Under the pieces are notes generated by a model. It made no database searches, was not told the DNA's origin, and was given only the letters and a program-made list of their open reading frames with translations. A stretch of 64,000 nucleotides of DNA from Populus alba (Eukaryota; Streptophyta; Magnoliopsida; Malpighiales; Salicaceae). Shown here piece by piece: positions 1 to 11,024 of this stretch. A program made the translations under genes and the position numbers. Every line of letters starts with the position of its first letter. Positions within the stretch are counted from its first letter, which is position 1. The stretch is from the NCBI RefSeq assembly GCF_005239225.2, contig NC_133301.1, forward strand, positions 6,969,157 through 7,033,156, in the 5' to 3' direction.

Positions 1-1075
1 TACTAAAGAGCCATCATTTCTCCATCCAAAATTTGGGTGGTTCCTCCATCCAGGATTATAGGTCTCAGAGTAGGGATTGCCTACTTGGTTTGAAAATGGC
101 TTTCTAACATTATTTGAATCAGAAGTTTGAAAATAGCACTTCCTTGAAGGCTGGAATGGTAGGACATTCAGTTGTCCTATGCCCTTTGCTCTCACAAACA
201 ACACAACTTTCCTCTTGTTGTTCACTCATGACATGCACTTTTTTAATCTCAAGAGGCTCTACTTTCCTAGCCAATGAGGCTAATCTAGCATTGAGATCAT
301 CAGTCTCTTTCAATTGGAACTTCCTACTTGAATGAGAAATGGTGTTTCTAGACTCAACATGAAGTGGGAGAGAAGTCTCCCATTGCTTTGTGTTTTCAGC
401 CAATTGATCAAAAAAATCAAAGGCCTCACTTGGTTCTTTGTCATAAAATTCACCATTACACATGGTTGACACTAGCTTTTTAAAATCTACGGTAAGAGAG
501 TCGTAGAAGAAACTCACTAACCTCCACATCTCAAAACCATGGTGGGGGCATGCATTTAACAAGTCTTTGAACCTTTCCCAAGCTTGGTGAAATGACTCAT
601 TTAGACTTCAAGAAAAATTCATCATTTGACGTTGTAAGGCTACCATCCTATGAGTGGGGAAGTATTTTTTCAAAAATTCAGCTTGCATTTCTCTCCATGT
701 ACCTATAGACCTAGGACGTAAGGAGTTTAGCCAAAGCTTGGCTTTATTCTTTAGAGAGAATGGGAACAATTTATGTCGAATAGTTTCCTCGGTGCATGTT
801 CTATCAATAAAAGTATTACATACCTCTTCAAAGTCCTTAATGTGTATATATGGATTTTCAGAATCCATATCATGAAATGTGGGAAGAAGTTGAATCATGC
901 CCGGTTTCAAATTGAAAGCTTGTTGGTTAAGAGGCAAGATAATACACGAAGGTGTGCTTTGTCTAGCCGGGTGAAGATACTCTCTAAGAGTTCGAAAATT
1001 AGGTTGATCATTGAATTGTGGAGGTCCATTACCTTGAACACTCACTTCACCCTCTACATCTTCAACATTAGCCAT
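1..1075 (-). pseudogene. gag of Athila element 1 (broken)
   Basis: Encodes the retrotransposon capsid/nucleocapsid. The start ATG lies at 1073-1075 (MANVEDVEGE). The conserved Athila capsid run follows: RTLREYLHP near residue 25, QLLPTFHDMDSENPY, then KLFPFSLKNKAK. A CCHC zinc knuckle (CVVC...H....C) lies near 195-240. One in-frame TGA at 608-610 interrupts the capsid; the frame resumes immediately and reads on to a second stop at 119-121. After that the expected NPGWRNHPNF motif appears near 10-60 only in a shifted frame. The gene is therefore degenerate. The rest of pol is outside the window. Confidence 0.8.
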
Positions 1076-1628
1076 GATAAAAAAAAAAATAATAATAATA
1101 ATAATATTATAACAATTATATGAATACGAAAGGAAAGGAAAAGAAAGAAAGATAGAAAATTGCAAATAAAAGTAAATGAAACGTAAAAGATAAAGTAATA
1201 GCTCAAAAATAAAAATACAACAAATTAAGAAATTCACTGTCCAACTAATAAGCAATATTAACAACAATAAACATTAAAAGATAATTATAACAAGCATGAA
1301 TAAAGAGGCGGTAATACCGGCCAAGCACTTCAAACAATAAATATAAGAGAAAAAAAAAAATAAAATAAAAATAAACAAGAGGTGGTAAAACCAGCCTTAT
1401 AATATAAATAATAAATATTAGAAACTAACTAGAATAGACAATAAAAGAAAAATGGTTGAACCAACCAAAATTCAACAATTAATAGTCCAATCCACAGTCT
1501 AATATCCGAAAAGTTGAGGTCAATTTGTTTTTTTAGGCGGTAAAACCAGCCATTTTATTTTTTATTTATATGAATTTTTTTTTATTTTCCAATAATCAAA
1601 TATAAATTTGTTACCTTTGCTTGCTAGC

Positions 1629-1646
1629 TCCCCGGCAACGGCGCCA
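1629..1646 (-). promoter_or_regulatory. Primer-binding site (tRNA-Asp)
   Basis: The minus strand reads TGGCGCCGTTGCCGGGGA, matching the 3' end of plant tRNA-Asp. This is the usual primer for Athila/Tat elements. It lies 8 bases inside the LTR end at 1655, confirming minus orientation. Confidence 0.9.
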
Positions 1647-1654
1647 AAATTACT

Positions 1655-3241
1655 TGACCGCTTTTCATGATCGGCTTGTTTTAACTCGCAAGTGCACGAG
1701 TGTACGATGTAGCAATTAACTCGGTAAGATCGAGCTCATATCCACAGAGGGCTAAATCTGGAAATTAAGCTAGGTAACAAAAAAAACTCAAGAGAAATTA
1801 AATTAACAATAACTTGGTTGAAAATAATTGATGGATTTGTTTTCAAAGATGAAAAAATGTAAATAGATTTTAAATGACAAGAAAAAGTAAGTCTTGGTCC
1901 AAATCAATTTTAATGGTGATGTATTGGTGATTTCTTCAACATATATAAGATAACTCAACCTAATATCAACGATGGTGATATTAGATGGGAAGATATTACA
2001 ATGAAGTTTAAAAAGATGAAGATTGATTATTGCTTAAGAATGAACAAGTACTTTCATATTAACTAAGACATTGAATCAAGCAATCTCTATACCAAAACTA
2101 AGGTTTGTGGATAAAAATTCAAGATTATAAAATTACCTAAATGATTTCTAATTTTTTTTTGCAATAATAAAACATTCATGAAGAAAATAGAAGATAAACA
2201 TTAAGATTCATTCATATCTTAAAGAACTCACCTCAATCACCATCATCCTTGATTTGGATCCAAGAAAGAGATTAGCCAACCATGATTATATATAAGAACA
2301 CTTTAATAAACATGAAATAACTTGAATCAAACTGAAATAATAAGTTTTACAAACTAAAGAACCGAAATCTACAAAGAAGAACACAACAGAATTTCGGTAA
2401 AAATTCTAACACAAATCTGACTCTAACTTTGGACAGCAATTCGACCCTCTTCAAAGCCTCCTTTGGAGATGGCTATTAGAGACATATTTATAGGCAATTC
2501 TGTTATCTTCCCAGATCATTAAAGAACAGATCATTTGGACATTCGAGTCAAAAGTTATGGACAGAAACCAAAAGGTGTTCTGGAAAATCAAATCAGGCCA
2601 ACTTGGAGAACACTTTGGTGCACGTTTTTCTTCCTCCTTTATGAGCTGTCTCTTTCTTCTTTTTGACCCAAAATAATGTAACAATGTCCCCTCCAGCTTT
2701 CCATGCATGTGCTTGCCCTCTTGGATCAATGAATTGCCCAAAATAAATCAAATGTTATTTGTTGTGTGGACATGTAAAATCATGGATTGTGCTTGGGCTG
2801 ATTTGGAGGCTGATTTGGGGCTGAATTTAAGTATCAAATAAGTACACAAATGTACCTATTATTTGGGCTAAGATTGACATTGAAACCTTGAGTGTTTGAT
2901 GGTTGAAGTTTGCACACAACATAAGGCAAGTTTGGGCTTGAAATAGATCATATGATATTCTTTTCTAGAATTGGAATAGAATTGATTTTTGGGGTAAATT
3001 TGGAGCACGTATTTGAACCAAGATTTGCTTCAATCTTCAACTAAATTTCTCTTCAATTCTTTGTTCCGAATTCCGACGTTGAATTTTCTGAAATAATTCA
3101 TTTAAGCTCCAAAAACCTATCGAAACATTAAAAGAAACTTCATTACTAAAAAACACATCACTTATTATAAAAAAACCCAAATAAAAACAATAAATACATA
3201 TGTAAAATAAAAGACTTAATAATACTTTTGATGCACAATCA
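1655..3241 (-). repeat. 5' LTR of Athila element 1
   Basis: About 1.59 kb. The minus-strand start is TGATTGTGCATC (at 3241) and the end is GCGGTCA at 1655, giving the TG...CA boundaries. The end next to the primer site carries the Athila-type conserved block (1680-1760). The rest has no long reading frame; open stretches near 2451-2741 have no similarity I recognise. The right boundary is the first base of satellite. Confidence 0.75.
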
Positions 3242-4254
3242 GGTCCCTAACTTTAGATAGGACCGTTTGACCGCGCTCAAATTTACGAGTTTCTATAGGC
3301 CATTTTCCATGGAGTAGCGTGTAATCGCTACTCCACGAGAAAGACGTTCGGTCGGGCGTTACCACCGACATCACCCGAGTATCGACTCAAAAGGTCCCTA
3401 ACTTTAGATTGGACCATTCGACCACGCTCAAATTTACAACTTTTTGTAGGCCGTTTTCCATTGAGTAGCGTGGAATCGCTACTCCACAAGAAAGACTTTC
3501 GGTCGGGCGTTACCACCGACACAACCTGAGTACTGGCTCAAAAGGTCCCTAACTTTAGATCTGACTGTTGACTCAAATTGTTTGAGTTGTTTTTGGAAGT
3601 TGGTTTTCGAATTCGCCGACAACGTCCGGTTGGGCCCTACCACCGCCACAACCAGAGTACCAGCTCCAAAGGTCCATAACTTTAGATCCGATCGTTGGAT
3701 CGCGCTTAAATTTTTTGAGGAGTTTACGTTGGTTGTTTTCCATGTAATAGCGTGGAATCGCTACTCCACGACGATGTCCGGTAGGGCAATACCACCGACA
3801 CGAACCGAGTACCAGCTCAAAAGGTCCGTAACTTTAGATCCGACCGTTGGATCGCGCTTAAATTTTTTGAGGTGTTTCCATAGGTTGTTTTCCATGGAGT
3901 ACCTTGTAATTGTTATGCCATGCAGACGATGTCCGGTCAGGCCTTACCACCGCAACAACCAGAGTACCGTCTCGAAAGGTCCATAATTTTTTATCCGACC
4001 GTTGGATCGCGCTCTAATTTTTTAAGGAGTTTCCATAGGCTATTTTCCTTCAAGTAGCGTTGAATCGCTACTCCATGAAGAAGACATCCGATAGCATGAT
4101 ACCACCGACATGGCTCGAGTACCGGCTCAAAAGTTCCATCACTTTAGATCCGATTGTTGTATCGCGCTAAATGTTTTGAGGAGTTTTCGTAGGCTGTTTT
4201 CCATGGAGTAGCGTGGAAAGCAGTACCACAACAACGACGTCCGGTCAGGCGATA
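3242..4254 (+). repeat. ~155 bp satellite, block 1
   Basis: About 6.5 diverged head-to-tail units. Each contains the landmarks GGTCC(A/C)TAACTTTAGAT, CCGACCGTTGGATCGCGCT, TTTTCCATGGAGTAGCG and a TACCACCG(A/C)CA segment. Unit length is near 155 bases. Short reading frames on both strands here are satellite artefacts, not genes. The block ends where a solo LTR is inserted at 4255. Confidence 0.92.
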
Positions 4255-4450
4255 TGACATGACAAAAAGATTGATGTCTTCTCCCAAGTGCAGGAGTGTC
4301 GAAGTAATAAATAACCTGGTAAGATCGGGGTCGAACCACATAGAGGTTAATTGTATAAATTATAAATAACAATACAGCAACAACAACAATAATAACAACA
4401 ATAATAACAATAATAGTAATAGTAATAGTAATAGTAATAGTAATAATAAC

Positions 4451-4497
<47 letters not shown>

Positions 4498-4754
4498 CAG
4501 TACATGGCGTTGTTATACCTGAGAATGATCTAAGAGATCGGATCACAAGTTTCCAGCCTATATACTGAGTTTATGAAAAGATCAAAGAGATATATTATAT
4601 AATATAACCAGATTTCTGATGCGAATGAACAAGGCAAGACCAACAATGTCAGATCCTTGATCAAACACATAGCATACTTAACATGCATAAAATATAACAA
4701 GAATGTAAATAATAATAATAATAATAACAATAACAATAATAATAATGATAATAC

Positions 4755-4786
<32 letters not shown>

Positions 4787-6214
4787 AAAAAAGAGAAGAG
4801 GAAGAAATTAATGAGAACTTTGAGATGGAAGATTACTATAAGGATTAAACAATGATAAAAACAAATGTCAAGGTTAGAGGATCCATTAATGGTATTTCAA
4901 ACAAGTATAGTATAAACTCTTATTACTCAATTTGAAAACCACACACAAAGGAGGTTCCAATCGAATGATTTGTCATTAATAGCTCATTATAAATTGTTAA
5001 CATGATCATATTAATTATCTTATTTACGTAACACCAAACTTTTAAATATTGTCAGGAATTCATGATGCTAACTTATGTTAACAACAAATCAAGTTCCTTT
5101 CATAGCACAGGTGTAGGTAATAAGAGTGCCAAACATTTGTTGTACCAAGTGTTATACAACACAAATCTAGATTAACCATTTAACAAGCAAGGTATTAAGA
5201 ATTAGTAAGATAAAAAGATGAGACATGTTAATATTAAACATTAAGGTCCATGTTGAGTTTACACTATACTTATTCTTACACCATTAGTGTAACCTTTTCA
5301 CCTTGACATAATAAACTTAGCTAAACATAATAAAGAAGAGAAACATAAATAAACAAAACAAGAACATAAATAAAATACAAGTTAACTAAGGAAAGGAAAG
5401 GAAATGAAAAGCATAAACAAGATATTAATCAAAGCAAAACTTAAGAATTACAAAAAAAAATATAAAGAGAGAAATAAAGAGCATAATCTTGATTTGAACA
5501 ACCAAGCCCCTAAATACATGGCAAATGCCTCCTTTTATAGGCTAAAATTCAGAATTATTGATTTGATGACTAATTGTTGAGTGGGTGGCCAACTTTTGAC
5601 TTGGTAAAAATCCTTATCTTCTTGTCTGAATAAAACAAAATTGCTAGCATCAGAACTTGGACCACTTGAAAACATGAAAGTTGTAGGAAATTGACTCAGC
5701 TTTCCAGGAAAAAAAATGGAGGTCATTTGGACTTCTAGAACTCGAGATATGTGTTGAACACTGAACAGTGTATGGACTGAAGGACAGATTCGAACTTCTC
5801 CGTTGTTACTATAATTTGGACTTGCAAACGACCTTCTTAGATCTTGGTGTCCACATGAAAGTTGTAGCCCTATGTCTTACTAAATTTGTGAACAACATTA
5901 AGATCATTTTGACATCTCGAACTCGAGATATGACCCAATTACCGAACAGTGTTCCAGTTTGGACTGCACCAACATCTCTTTTCTAAGTTTGGCCCTCTCT
6001 TTGTCCTTTCAATTTCCATACTTGAACTCATCAATCAATCCTTTGATTTATGTGATAGGCCTGCATTTCAGATGAACATTTACCATATATTATGGCATTT
6101 TATAGTATTAGACTTGTTATTATAAAACATGCTTTAATTAAGGAGTTATTGATACTTTAAATGCAAAATGATGATATAAAACCTTGCAAAATATGCATTT
6201 TTAAGTACTAATCA
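4255..6214 (-). mobile_element. Solo Athila LTR with target duplication CGATA
   Basis: A complete LTR on the minus strand, from TGATTAGTACTT at 6214 to ...TGTCA at 4255, about 1.96 kb. It is flanked by the direct repeat CGATA (4250-4254 and 6215-6219), which belongs to the satellite motif GGGCGATACCACC. That is the signature of insertion into satellite followed by LTR-LTR recombination. Internally it has the Athila core (AAGTGCAGGAGTGTCGAAG, 4289-4307) and two trinucleotide microsatellite tracts. The next 10 bases (6215-6224) are satellite. Confidence 0.88.
4376..4495 (+). repeat. Trinucleotide microsatellite in LTR (CAA/TAA/TAG)n
   Basis: CAACAA, then AATAGT repeats, then a long pure (TAA)n run. 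A second tract, (AAT/AAC)n followed by (TAG)n, lies at 4707-4790. The same two positions carry trinucleotide tracts of different length in the other LTRs of this family: 8050-8125, 8211-8252, 12465-12540, 12657-12765, 20065-20150, 47685-47755 and 53630-53700. Tandem codons make spurious poly-N, poly-S or poly-Y frames. Confidence 0.9.
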
Positions 6215-6224
6215 CGATACCACC

Positions 6225-7699
6225 TTCTCTTTGCAATGTTCAGGTTCAACCCCTTCCTTACCCTCAGAGATAGACTCATCATCTTTCTCACAAGGTTCAA
6301 GAATGGGTTTTTCAATAACCTTACCACTACGAAGAGTGATGACTGATTTGACTTGATCCATGTGTTGGCTTCCCGAACTACTCGCATTTGCATTGTATTG
6401 CCCTTTTGGATTTTGCTGTGGTTGAGATGGAAACTTACCTTTCTCTTGGAAACTGAGAGCAGATGTTAATTTTGCAAGAGCATCTTTAAAATCTGTCATG
6501 CTTTGAGCAAGTTGAGTGTTGATTGTCTCCTGCTTTTCAATGAATGCATGCAATGTTTCCTCAAGATTTCTTCTAGGAGGTGGAGCATAAGGAGGTGCAT
6601 ATCCATAAGAATTTTGAAAATTATAGTGTACTTGAAACGGTGGCTGTGAATTTTATGCATTGTTATTATCACTCTTCCAACTGAAATTTGGGTGATTTCT
6701 CCAACCAGGGTTATACGTTTGTGAGTATGGGTTATGGTTGGGTCTTTGGAAACTGTTTAAAGCATGGGCTTGTTCATGGAGGCATTCCCTAAAAGAAGGA
6801 AAAGTTGGACAATCATTTGTTGAGTGTTCCTTGGCTTCACAGATTTGACACATAATGTCTTGAATAGATTTTAATTGACCACTCTTTTTCAATTCAAGTG
6901 CTTCGACTTTTCTAGCTAAAGATGCAAACTTGGCTTGGAGGTCATGATCTTCCCTAAGGTTGTGCATACCTCCACTAGATGTATGAGGTTGAGTTTTACT
7001 TGGTGCCTTATAAGTACCTGTGGTGTCCCAATTTTGAGCATTTTTGGCTAGCAAGTCTAGGTACTCCATTGCTTCATTAGGGTCTTTATCTTCGAAAGTT
7101 CCATTGCACATCAATTCAACCATTTGCCTATCTCTAGGTGTTAAACCTTCATAAAAATGTGAAACCAATCTCCATGTTTCAAAACCATGATGTGGGCAAG
7201 TATTAAGCAAATCTCGATACCTATCCCAACATTGGTAAAATGTTTCTCCTGGCTTTTGAGTGAAAGTGATGATTTGTCTTTTGAAAGAGTTTGTTCTGTG
7301 AGACGGAAAAAACTTCTTTAAAAATTGTTGTTGCATTTCATCCCAAACACGAATGGATCCTGGTCTCAAATTTTGTAGCCATGTTTTAGCTTTATCTTTT
7401 AATGAAAAAGGAAAAAGCTTTAATCGAATGGTGTTCATGCTACAATTTGAGTCATTATAGGTATTACAGACCTCCTCAAATACTCTTAAATGCAAGTATG
7501 GATTTTCTAAGTCTAAGCCATGAAAAGAAGGTAAAAGTTGAATAATGCCTGTCTTAAAATTAAAATGCGATGCATCTGGAGGGAAAACTATGCATGAGGG
7601 TGCACTTGTCCTTGTGGGATTCATGTGGTCTCTAAGTGTTCTTCTATGGTTATTCTCATTATTCTCATTATGAAGTGATTGATTATCTTCTTCGGCCAT
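6225..7699 (-). pseudogene. gag of Athila element B (one stop, truncated)
   Basis: Retroelement structural polyprotein. The start ATG at 7697-7699 gives MAEEDNQSLH. Capsid motifs follow in order: RTLRDHMNP, QLLPSFHGLDLENPY, KLFPFSLKDKAKTW, FYQCWDRYRDLLNTCPHHGF. A CCHC knuckle (CQIC...H....C) lies near 6810-6855, then NPGWRNHPNFSW. A single stop at 6653-6655 looks like CAA to TAA compared with the 50.5-53.3 kb copy. The frame then continues to 6225 (about 490 codons), where the element is cut. An upstream extension to 7843 is open but reads through leader sequence, so I prefer the 7699 start. Confidence 0.85.
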
Positions 7700-7911
7700 A
7701 TTTTCTGAAAATGATGAGGATACCCTACAAAGTCGACCACTTAATGTATGTGACCACACTCGCATGCACGTGTAAAAAGAGAATAAAAGGAAGAAAAGAA
7801 AATAGAAGAAAAAGAAACAAAACAAAGAAAACAAAGAAAACAAAAGTTAGATAAAATGAAAAGTGAAAAGAGAAAATAAATTAAATATTATAATTTATAC
7901 AAGAATTTACC

Positions 7912-7929
7912 TCCCTGGCAACGGCGCCA
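7912..7929 (-). promoter_or_regulatory. Primer-binding site (tRNA-Asp)
   Basis: Minus-strand TGGCGCCGTTGCCAGGGA, complementary to the tRNA-Asp 3' end with one mismatch. It is six bases from the LTR end at 7936. Confidence 0.88.
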
Positions 7930-7935
7930 AAAACT

Positions 7936-9660
7936 TGACACGACCAAAAGCTTGATGTCTTCTCCCAAGTGCAGGAGTGTCGAAGTAATAAATAACCCGG
8001 CAAGACCGGGGTCGAACCACAAAGAGGTTAATTGTATAAATTATAAATAACAACGCAACAATAAGAATAATAACGATAATAATAACAATAGTAGTACTAG
8101 TAATAGTAATAATAATAATAATACTCAGTACGTGGCGTTGTTATACCTGAGAATGATCTAAAAGATCGGGTCACAGGTTTCCAGCCTATATATACTGAGT
8201 TTATGAACAGATAATAATAATAATAATAATAACAACAACAACAACAATAATAAAGAAGAGAAGGAAGAAATTAATGAGAACTTTGAGTTGAAAGATTAAT
8301 GTAAGGATTAAACAACGATAAAAATAAATGTCAAGGTTAGAGGATCCACTAATGGTACTTCAAACAAGTATAATATAAACTCTTATTACTCAATTGGAAA
8401 CCACACATAAAAGAGGTTCCAATCAGATTATAAATTGTTAACATGTACATTAGTTATCTTATTCGAATAAAGCTAATACTTGTAAATGTTGGCAGACATT
8501 CATGATTATAACTTATGTTAACAACAAATCAAGTTCCTTTCATAGCTCAGGTGTCGGTTATACCATACAGTATGGGCTATGAAAGTGCCAAGTATTTGTT
8601 GTACCAAGTGTTATACAACATAAATCTAGATTAACCATTTAACAAGCAAAGTATTAAAAGTGAACAAGATAACAAATATAAAACATGTTAGTATCCAACG
8701 TTAAGGTCATGTTAAGTTTATATTATACTTATTCTTACACCATTAGTGTACCCTTTTCACCTTGACATAATTAACTTAGCTAAACATAATGGAAGAAAGA
8801 AACATAGATGAACAAGATAAGAACATAAATGAGAAAGAAGTTAACTAAGTAAAGGAAAGGAAATGAAGTGCATAAACTTGATATTAATGAAAGTAAAACA
8901 TAAGCAATACAAAGAGAGAAAGCAAGAGGATGATCTTGATCTCGAAACCAAGATGCCTCAATACATGGTAAGTGCCTCCTTTTATAAGCCAAAATTTGAA
9001 ACTATTGATTTGTTAATTAATTGATGAGTGGGTGGCCACATCTTGACTTGGTGACAATCCTTATCTTCTTGTCTGAACAAGACATCATTGCTAACATCAT
9101 AATTTGCCCAAAATCCTCAGGAATATTTTAGGAAATTGTCTCAGCTTTCCAACAAAAAAAAGATGAGGTGATTAGGACTTCTAGAACTCAAGATATGAGT
9201 TGAACACTAAATAGTGTCTGGGCTGCAGGACAGCTTCGGATTTCTTCGTTGTTCCTTCAGTTTGGACTTCAAAACGGCCTTTTTAAATCTTGGGCTCCTC
9301 ATGAAAGTTGTAGGCCTTTTTCTTACCTTTTCATCCATATAAAATGGACCTAAATCTGAGATCTAGAGCTCCAGATATGATCCAATTACCAAGACATGTT
9401 CCGATTTGGACTACACCGGCATCTCTTTTCTAAGTTTGGCCATCTCTTTATCCTTTCACTTTCAATACTAAACTCATCAATCAATCCTTTTATTTATGTG
9501 ATAGGCCTGTATTTAAGATGAGCATTTACCATAAATTAAGGTATCTTATAGTATCAAACTTGTTATTATAAAACATGCTTTAGTTAAGGAGTTATTGATA
9601 CTTCAAGTGCAAAATGATGATATAAAACCTTGATAAACATGCACTTTTAAGTACTAATCA
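7936..9660 (-). repeat. 5' LTR of Athila element B
   Basis: About 1.73 kb, TGATTAGTACTT (9660) to ...GTGTCA (7936). Contains the conserved AAGTGCAGGAGTGTCGAAG core, two trinucleotide tracts (8050-8125, 8211-8252), and the ACTCAGTACGTGGCGTTG block between them. No supported gene inside; the open frame at 8780-8992 recurs at 48406-48618 and 54345-54557 only because it is LTR sequence. Confidence 0.88.
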
Positions 9661-9839
9661 AACATGAATTTCTAACATCTTCAGAACGACAAATTATAAT
9701 CTCTGCTGCTACTGCTGAACAATTGATTGACCAATTACAATCTTTCATCCCTGTAATTAATCCCTCCATGAGTCGCATAAATTGGTCAACTAAGGAAAGC
9801 CGTAAAAAGCTTAGATTGGATTTGAGCCTTTGTTTGTAA
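9661..9839 (+). pseudogene. LOG-like: LOG (cytokinin phosphoribohydrolase) 3' fragment in element C
   Basis: The last ~58 codons of a LOG gene. The frame reads ...SRQIIISAATAEQLIDQ-like sequence (here with TSSERQII), then a C-terminal tail with SRINWSTKESRKK and ending LRLDLSLCL before TAA at 9837-9839. LOG enzymes release active cytokinin bases from their riboside monophosphates in the cytosol. The 5' boundary is the element B LTR, so the piece has no promoter or catalytic core and cannot be functional. It matches the same region of the copies at 22.8-23.5 kb and 63.4-64.0 kb. This copy shows the intact C-terminus that the right-hand copy loses at the window edge. Confidence 0.85.
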
Positions 9840-9964
9840 AAACTTTGTGTCTTTTGGTTTTATTATTGTGTTTTGTTGTTTCTTATATTTGTTTAAGTGT
9901 GTTTCAGGTTTGTCAGTGTTCGCTATTTCAGGTGATGTCTTCTATACTCTATCTTTCTACCTTA

Positions 9965-9984
9965 AGACATTGAGAACAATGTCT
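9965..9984 (+). promoter_or_regulatory. Conserved hairpin before the polypurine region
   Basis: Arms AGACATTG and CAATGTCT around AGAA. The element D copy keeps GACATTG/CAATGTC at 22686-22703. Similar ACATTGAGGACAATGT motifs are, from memory, common near the 3' end of Athila elements. The function is unknown. Confidence 0.55.
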
Positions 9985-10439
9985 CATTTTGGTTGGGAGG
10001 GAAGAGTAGTAGTTGATATTTAAAAAAAAAAAAACTATGTTTTCTATTTTATAAACTATTTTTAAAATTGTTGTTACTAGGATGGCAGAGTAAAAGGAGT
10101 TCTTTTGTTAAAGTGACTCTTGAGACGCATCTTAGTAAACATTCTTAATAAGGTCTATCAGAATACTTCTTGAAATATTCAGGTTTACAAACTCTCGTAT
10201 TGTTAGCACTTCATTCTGCTCATATGCTCATTTAACAAGTATTTTTAAATCTTCATTTTCACACACAGACTTTAACATATGATTGTGGGTTGCACATTGG
10301 ATTATTACATTATTTATGTTCTTTTGTTAAAGGTAACAACTAAGGAAAAGGGATAGTACATAATTTGCAAAAAAAAAAAAAAAAAAAATAATGATAATAA
10401 AAAGGTAGATAAGTTTGGTTTCGTAGCCTCCATAACCTA

Positions 10440-10680
10440 AGCAATTAAGCCCGAAGGGGTGTTTTAACACTTAATACCCTAAAGTCAACTGACTTGGGAG
10501 CTATTGGCCCAACACTTGTTACATGGTTTGAGGAGAAAAGCTTAAGGGAATCAAACATTGCACTATCTATGTATTAGTATCTGCAACCAGAGTTACTAAG
10601 CTCGTAGGGGTGTCTCAACACCTAAGACCAGCTGGTCTAGGAGTCATTAGCCGACAACTCCTTACATGGGTTAAAGATGC
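10440..10680 (+). repeat. Two related ~90-100 base segments in retroelement 3' region
   Basis: Segment 1 (10440-10545) and segment 2 (10588-10680) share the order AAGC(C/T)CG(A/T)AGGGGTGT, an AACAC(C/T)TAA stretch, an ACT(G)..TAGGAG-like block and TTACATGG. Both contain TGTTTTAACACTT- or TGTCTCAACACCT-type imperfect palindromes. Element D has both segments on the minus strand at 21955-22200. They look like an old tandem duplication of a structured noncoding element. Confidence 0.55.
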
Positions 10681-11003
10681 ATTGTGTTTTAAGTTATGCT
10701 TAAAAGAAAAAAAAAAAAAAAAAAAAAAGATAACAATCCTAACCCAAGGAAGTTAACCTTAAACATTAGAGCAAAAATTTGTTTTTCTTCCAAGTAAAGC
10801 CCCATAACTATATGTTGATATTTTGAGCACAAAAGAAAGGTTTAATAATATTTTGTTTAAGAGGTATTGAGCAGATATATGAATTTAATGAGAGTAGAGT
10901 TTGTTTATCTGGATAGATTAATGAAAGTTGAATGATGAATGCCTTGCTTTATGGAATTTGCAAATTGTTTTTCTATTTTAACGCTTTGATTACTAAGGAC
11001 TAG

Positions 11004-11024
11004 TAATAAGCTGGTTGGGGGGTG
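11004..11024 (+). promoter_or_regulatory. Polypurine tract of element C
   Basis: The G-rich run ending GGTTGGGGGGTG lies immediately upstream of the LTR start TGATTAG at 11025. This is the expected plus-strand primer of an LTR element. Confidence 0.8.

Larger units (their letters stand above)
1..3241 (-). mobile_element. Athila-type Ty3/gypsy element 1, 5' part
   Basis: Minus-strand LTR retrotransposon cut by the left window edge. Reading on the minus strand, the order is 5' LTR (3241 to 1655), tRNA-Asp primer site (1646-1629), a leader, then gag (from 1075 to the edge). The gag protein and the LTR core (a 'CAAGTGCACGAGTGTACGAT'-like stretch near 1690) fit the Athila lineage. This copy belongs to a different subfamily from the other Athila copies in the window: its gag begins MANVEDVEGE rather than MAEEDNQSLH. 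It abuts the satellite directly at 3242, so it probably inserted into the satellite array. The other end is outside the window. Confidence 0.8.
6225..9660 (-). mobile_element. Athila element B, 5' fragment
   Basis: Minus-strand fragment comprising 5' LTR (9660-7936), primer site and the N-terminal two thirds of gag. The body is broken at 6225 where gag joins ten bases of satellite (CGATACCACC), so pol, cargo and 3' LTR are gone. The right LTR end is intact and abuts LOG sequence of element C at 9661, suggesting element B inserted inside the LOG cargo of element C. It closely resembles the element at 47567-55225. Confidence 0.8.
9840..11003 (+). other. 3' noncoding region of element C
   Basis: No coding frame is conserved here. 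Shared with 21614-22827 (reverse strand) of element D. Holds a conserved perfect inverted repeat (AGACATTG/CAATGTCT, 9965-9984) followed by TTTTGGTTGGGAGG, two poly-A runs (10370-10389 and ~10707-10729), and a pair of related segments (about 10440-10545 and 10588-10680) described separately. Confidence 0.7.

Noticed and set aside
4139..4848. Poly-Y, poly-I, poly-N and poly-S frames
   Set aside because: Translations of the TAA/TAG/AAT trinucleotide microsatellites inside LTRs.
8780..8992. 70-codon frame repeated at 48406-48618 and 54345-54557
   Set aside because: Its recurrence is explained by LTR homology; the frame is antisense to LTR features and has no recognisable domain.
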